From: Allobosea sp.
GTDB lineage: Bacteria; Pseudomonadota; Alphaproteobacteria; Rhizobiales; Beijerinckiaceae
Direction: 5' to 3'
NCBI GenBank assembly: GCA_021732895.1
Contig: JAKFWE010000518.1
Span: 1-7,340 of the forward strand
Length of the DNA: 7,340 nt
Below the pieces are notes generated by a model. It saw only the letters and a program-made list of their open reading frames with translations, made no database searches and had not been told where the DNA came from. Every line of letters begins with the position of its first letter. The first letter of the stretch is position 1. Positions 5,344 through 7,340 of this stretch are shown here, one piece after another. A program made the position numbers and the translations under genes.

Positions 5344-6816
5344 GTGCCGCCGCAGCCGCGCTTCGGCTTCGAGGAGGTGGTGCGTCGCGCGCGCGACGTC
5401 GCAGCCGCCCCCTACGAGCCGGGCGCCGCCCTGCCCGAGGCGCTGTCGAGGCTGGATTTCGACGCCTGGCGCGACATCCGGTTCCGGCCCGAGCGGGCGC
5501 TGATGGCGCAACCGGGCTCGGATTATCGTCTGCAACTGTTCCATCTCGGCTTCCTGTTCACGCGTCCGGTGACGGTCAACATCATCCGCGACGGGGTGGC
5601 GACGCCCGTGCCCTACGCCGCCAGCCTGTTCGATTACGGTCGCGTGCGGCTCGAGAAGCCGCTCCCGGTCAATCTCGGCTTCGCCGGCTTTCGCCTGCAT
5701 TTTCCGTTGAACGACCCGCGCGTCTCCGACGAGCTGATCTCGTTCATCGGCGCGAGCTATTTTCGCGTGCTCGGCCGCGACCAGCGCTATGGCCTCTCGG
5801 CGCGCGCGCTGGCGATCGGCGCCGGAGTGCCCAATGGCGAGGAATTTCCGGTCTTCCGCGAGTTCTGGGTCGAGACGCCCGCCGCCGGCGCCGATCGCAT
5901 CATCGTCCACGCGCTGCTCGACTCGGCTTCGGTGACCGGCGCCTACCGTTTCCACATATATCCCGGGGCCGACAGCGTCGTCGACGTCGAGGCGGTGCTG
6001 TTCCCACGCCGGCCGATCGAGAAGCTCGGGCTGGCGCCGCTGACCTCGATGTTCTTCACCGGAGAGAACGACCGGCGCTTTCACGACGATTATCGCAGCG
6101 AGCTGCATGATTCCGACGGGCTGCTGATCCATTCCGGGACCGGCGAATGGATCTGGCGACCCCTGCGCAACCCACGCCGGCAGGCGGTCTCCTCCTTCGT
6201 CGAGCGCAACATGCGCGGCTTCGGCCTGATGCAGCGCGACCGCGTCTTCGAGCACTATCAGGATCTCGACCTCTCCTATGAGCGCCGCCCGTCCTACTGG
6301 ATCGAGCCGGCCGGCGACTGGGGCGAGGGCCATGTCGAGCTGATCGAACTGCCGACGACCGACGAGACCAACGACAACGTCGTGGCGCTGTGGGCGCCGA
6401 GGACGCCGCTGGAGCCCGGGCGCGAGTTCCGCTTCGGCTACAAGCTCAGCGCCATGCTCGACAGCGACGACCTGCATCCCGGCGGGCGCATCGTCAACAC
6501 CTATCAGGCGAGGCCGAAGGCGCTCGGTTCCGGCGAGCCGGTGACCGAGGGCGCGCGCCGCTTCATCGTCGATTTCGCCGGCGGCGATCTCGCCTACCAC
6601 CTGCGCCAGCCCGAGAAGGTCGAGATCGTGCCCTCGATCGCCCATGGCCGGATCAACCGGGCCTTCATCGTGCCCAATCCGAAGACGGAAGGGTTCCGCG
6701 CCTTCATCGACATCGTCGTCGAGCCGGGCCATCTCGCCGAGATGCGCGCCTTCCTGAGAAGCGGCGGCAAGGCGCTGACGGAAACCTGGAGCTATCCCTG
6801 GCGCGCCGAAGCCTGA
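5344..6816 (+). CDS. opgG: OpgG/MdoG-family periplasmic glucan biosynthesis protein, mature domain without its signal peptide
   Basis: From GTG 5344 the frame gives 490 residues that cover the complete mature OpgG/OpgD protein. Close matches to the E. coli family are visible throughout: LGFAGFRLHFPLN, GASYFRVLG, YGLSARALAI, GEEFPVFREFW, TGAYRF, APLTSMFF, ELHDSDGLLIH, GEWIWRPL, PTTDETNDN and a C-terminal TETWSYPW. The family acts in the periplasm on the beta-1,2-linked backbone of osmoregulated periplasmic glucans, and members have been described as beta-1,2-glucan hydrolases. The export signal lies in the same frame at 5242-5334, cut off by TAG at 5335-5337. GTG 5344 has no ribosome site, so this start is formal only. 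The rest shows no frameshift or further stop, which points to a recent mutation, read-through or an error. No opgH glucosyltransferase follows. OpgD is an alternative name. Confidence 0.85.
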   Translation: MPPQPRFGFEEVVRRARDVAAAPYEPGAALPEALSRLDFDAWRDIRFRPERALMAQPGSDYRLQLFHLGFLFTRPVTVNIIRDGVATPVPYAASLFDYGRVRLEKPLPVNLGFAGFRLHFPLNDPRVSDELISFIGASYFRVLGRDQRYGLSARALAIGAGVPNGEEFPVFREFWVETPAAGADRIIVHALLDSASVTGAYRFHIYPGADSVVDVEAVLFPRRPIEKLGLAPLTSMFFTGENDRRFHDDYRSELHDSDGLLIHSGTGEWIWRPLRNPRRQAVSSFVERNMRGFGLMQRDRVFEHYQDLDLSYERRPSYWIEPAGDWGEGHVELIELPTTDETNDNVVALWAPRTPLEPGREFRFGYKLSAMLDSDDLHPGGRIVNTYQARPKALGSGEPVTEGARRFIVDFAGGDLAYHLRQPEKVEIVPSIAHGRINRAFIVPNPKTEGFRAFIDIVVEPGHLAEMRAFLRSGGKALTETWSYPWRAEA

Positions 6817-6835
6817 GCCCCGGCCAGAGCAGGGT

Positions 6836-7340
6836 TCAGGGCGAGAGCTTGCGCAACAGCAGGGGCGCGCCGACGGCCGGGTCCTTGCGCCAGAGCCCGT
6901 TGCCGAAGATCAGTTCGACGCTGTGGCCCTTGCGCGCGATCAGGCGCAGGCGGCCGGCCTCGTAGCGCCAGCCGACGGGGCTGAAGATGGTCAATCCGGT
7001 ATCGGCGCAGCGCCCCTCGAAGGCGGCCCCGGCCGTGGCCGAGAAGGACAGCCGGCAGGTTTCGCGATCGGGCTGGCGCATCACCGAATAGAGGCCCGGC
7101 AGGGACTCCGGCGCCGGGGCGAGGGCCGGATCGACCGGCGTCGGCCGCTGCGCCGCCGTCGCCGCCAGCTCGGCCGGGCTCGGCGGGGGGCGCGGCGCGG
7201 CGCGCGGATGGCCCTTCGGGTCAAGCCTGTAGCTCTGGCCGTCGGGGCCTTCGGCCTGCAGCCCGTCGGCGGCATTCGCTAAGCTCAGCACGGCCATGCC
7301 GGCCGCGTCGAAGAGGCGCGGCGCGCCCTCGGCCGTGACC
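6836..7340 (-). CDS. Protein with C-terminal AprI/Inh-type (Omp19-like) domain, 5' end outside the window
   Basis: The minus-strand frame ends at TGA 6838-6836 and remains open to the right edge. ATG at 7297 would give 153 residues, but it has no ribosome site and no signal peptide, so the true start is probably beyond the window. Counting from that ATG, a proline/alanine-rich linker (31-65) precedes a domain with two cysteines (81 in ETCRLSF, 97 in EGRCADTG), SPVGWRYEAGRLRLI (106-120), and repeated short beta strands ending in APLLLRK. This resembles the beta-barrel of AprI/Inh metalloprotease inhibitors and Brucella Omp19, which act in the periplasm or outer membrane and hold one disulfide. 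Assignment is by pattern and moderate. The gene is convergent with opgG, 19 nt apart; no link in function is evident. Confidence 0.65.
   Translation of the reverse strand, partial: VTAEGAPRLFDAAGMAVLSLANAADGLQAEGPDGQSYRLDPKGHPRAAPRPPPSPAELAATAAQRPTPVDPALAPAPESLPGLYSVMRQPDRETCRLSFSATAGAAFEGRCADTGLTIFSPVGWRYEAGRLRLIARKGHSVELIFGNGLWRKDPAVGAPLLLRKLSP

Noticed and set aside
4929..6732. Long open frames on both strands over opgG (4929-6110 plus, 5272-6732 minus)
   Set aside because: Arg/Ala-rich or shadow composition, while the frame at 5344-6816 has clear OpgG motifs.

Overview
This is GC-rich DNA (roughly two-thirds G+C by eye). It reads as chromosomal sequence from an alphaproteobacterium of the Hyphomicrobiales/Rhizobiales; a Bosea-like organism is my best guess. 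The pointers are the fold-type III ornithine/lysine decarboxylase behind a very long structured leader, next to a GNAT gene; a protein with an Inh/Omp19-type domain; and pqq genes beside a periplasmic PQQ-type dehydrogenase. The genus is inferred from gene content, not from a search. I see no tRNA, rRNA, IS element, prophage or CRISPR.

Left part (1-2608), a PQQ module. On the minus strand lie the first 208 codons of pqqB, cut by the window edge, and upstream of it a 26-codon pqqA with the E-x-x-x-Y crosslink motif. Divergent from them, on the plus strand, is a secreted soluble PQQ sugar/sorbosone-type dehydrogenase, followed by a small periplasmic cytochrome c. Together they form a plausible unit: cofactor precursor and maturation, apo-enzyme, and electron acceptor. 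The divergent intergenic region carries a perfect 22-bp palindrome that may be a shared operator. A strong hairpin separates dehydrogenase and cytochrome.

Middle part (2609-5016), a polyamine module on the minus strand. A consensus-like promoter near 5016-4988 precedes a hairpin-rich leader of about 445 nt, which matches in position and size the alphaproteobacterial 'speF' leader motif. Then come the ornithine/lysine decarboxylase and, after 241 nt, a GNAT acetyltransferase. Those 241 nt hold an unusual set of perfect inverted repeats, including three hairpins whose six-base loops all begin GATC.

Right part (5017-7340). An OpgG/MdoG-family periplasmic glucan protein is encoded on the plus strand, but an in-frame amber codon separates its twin-arginine signal peptide from an otherwise complete mature domain. 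Either the gene has lost export, or the stop is bypassed, or it is a sequence error. Two overlapping, mutually exclusive inverted repeats lie just upstream. Tail-to-tail with it is a minus-strand protein with an AprI/Inh-like C-terminal domain, running off the right edge.

No clearly new multi-gene system is visible. The points most worth following are the amber-split opgG, the short pqqA, the palindromic putative operator, the long decarboxylase leader and the GATC-loop hairpin cluster.
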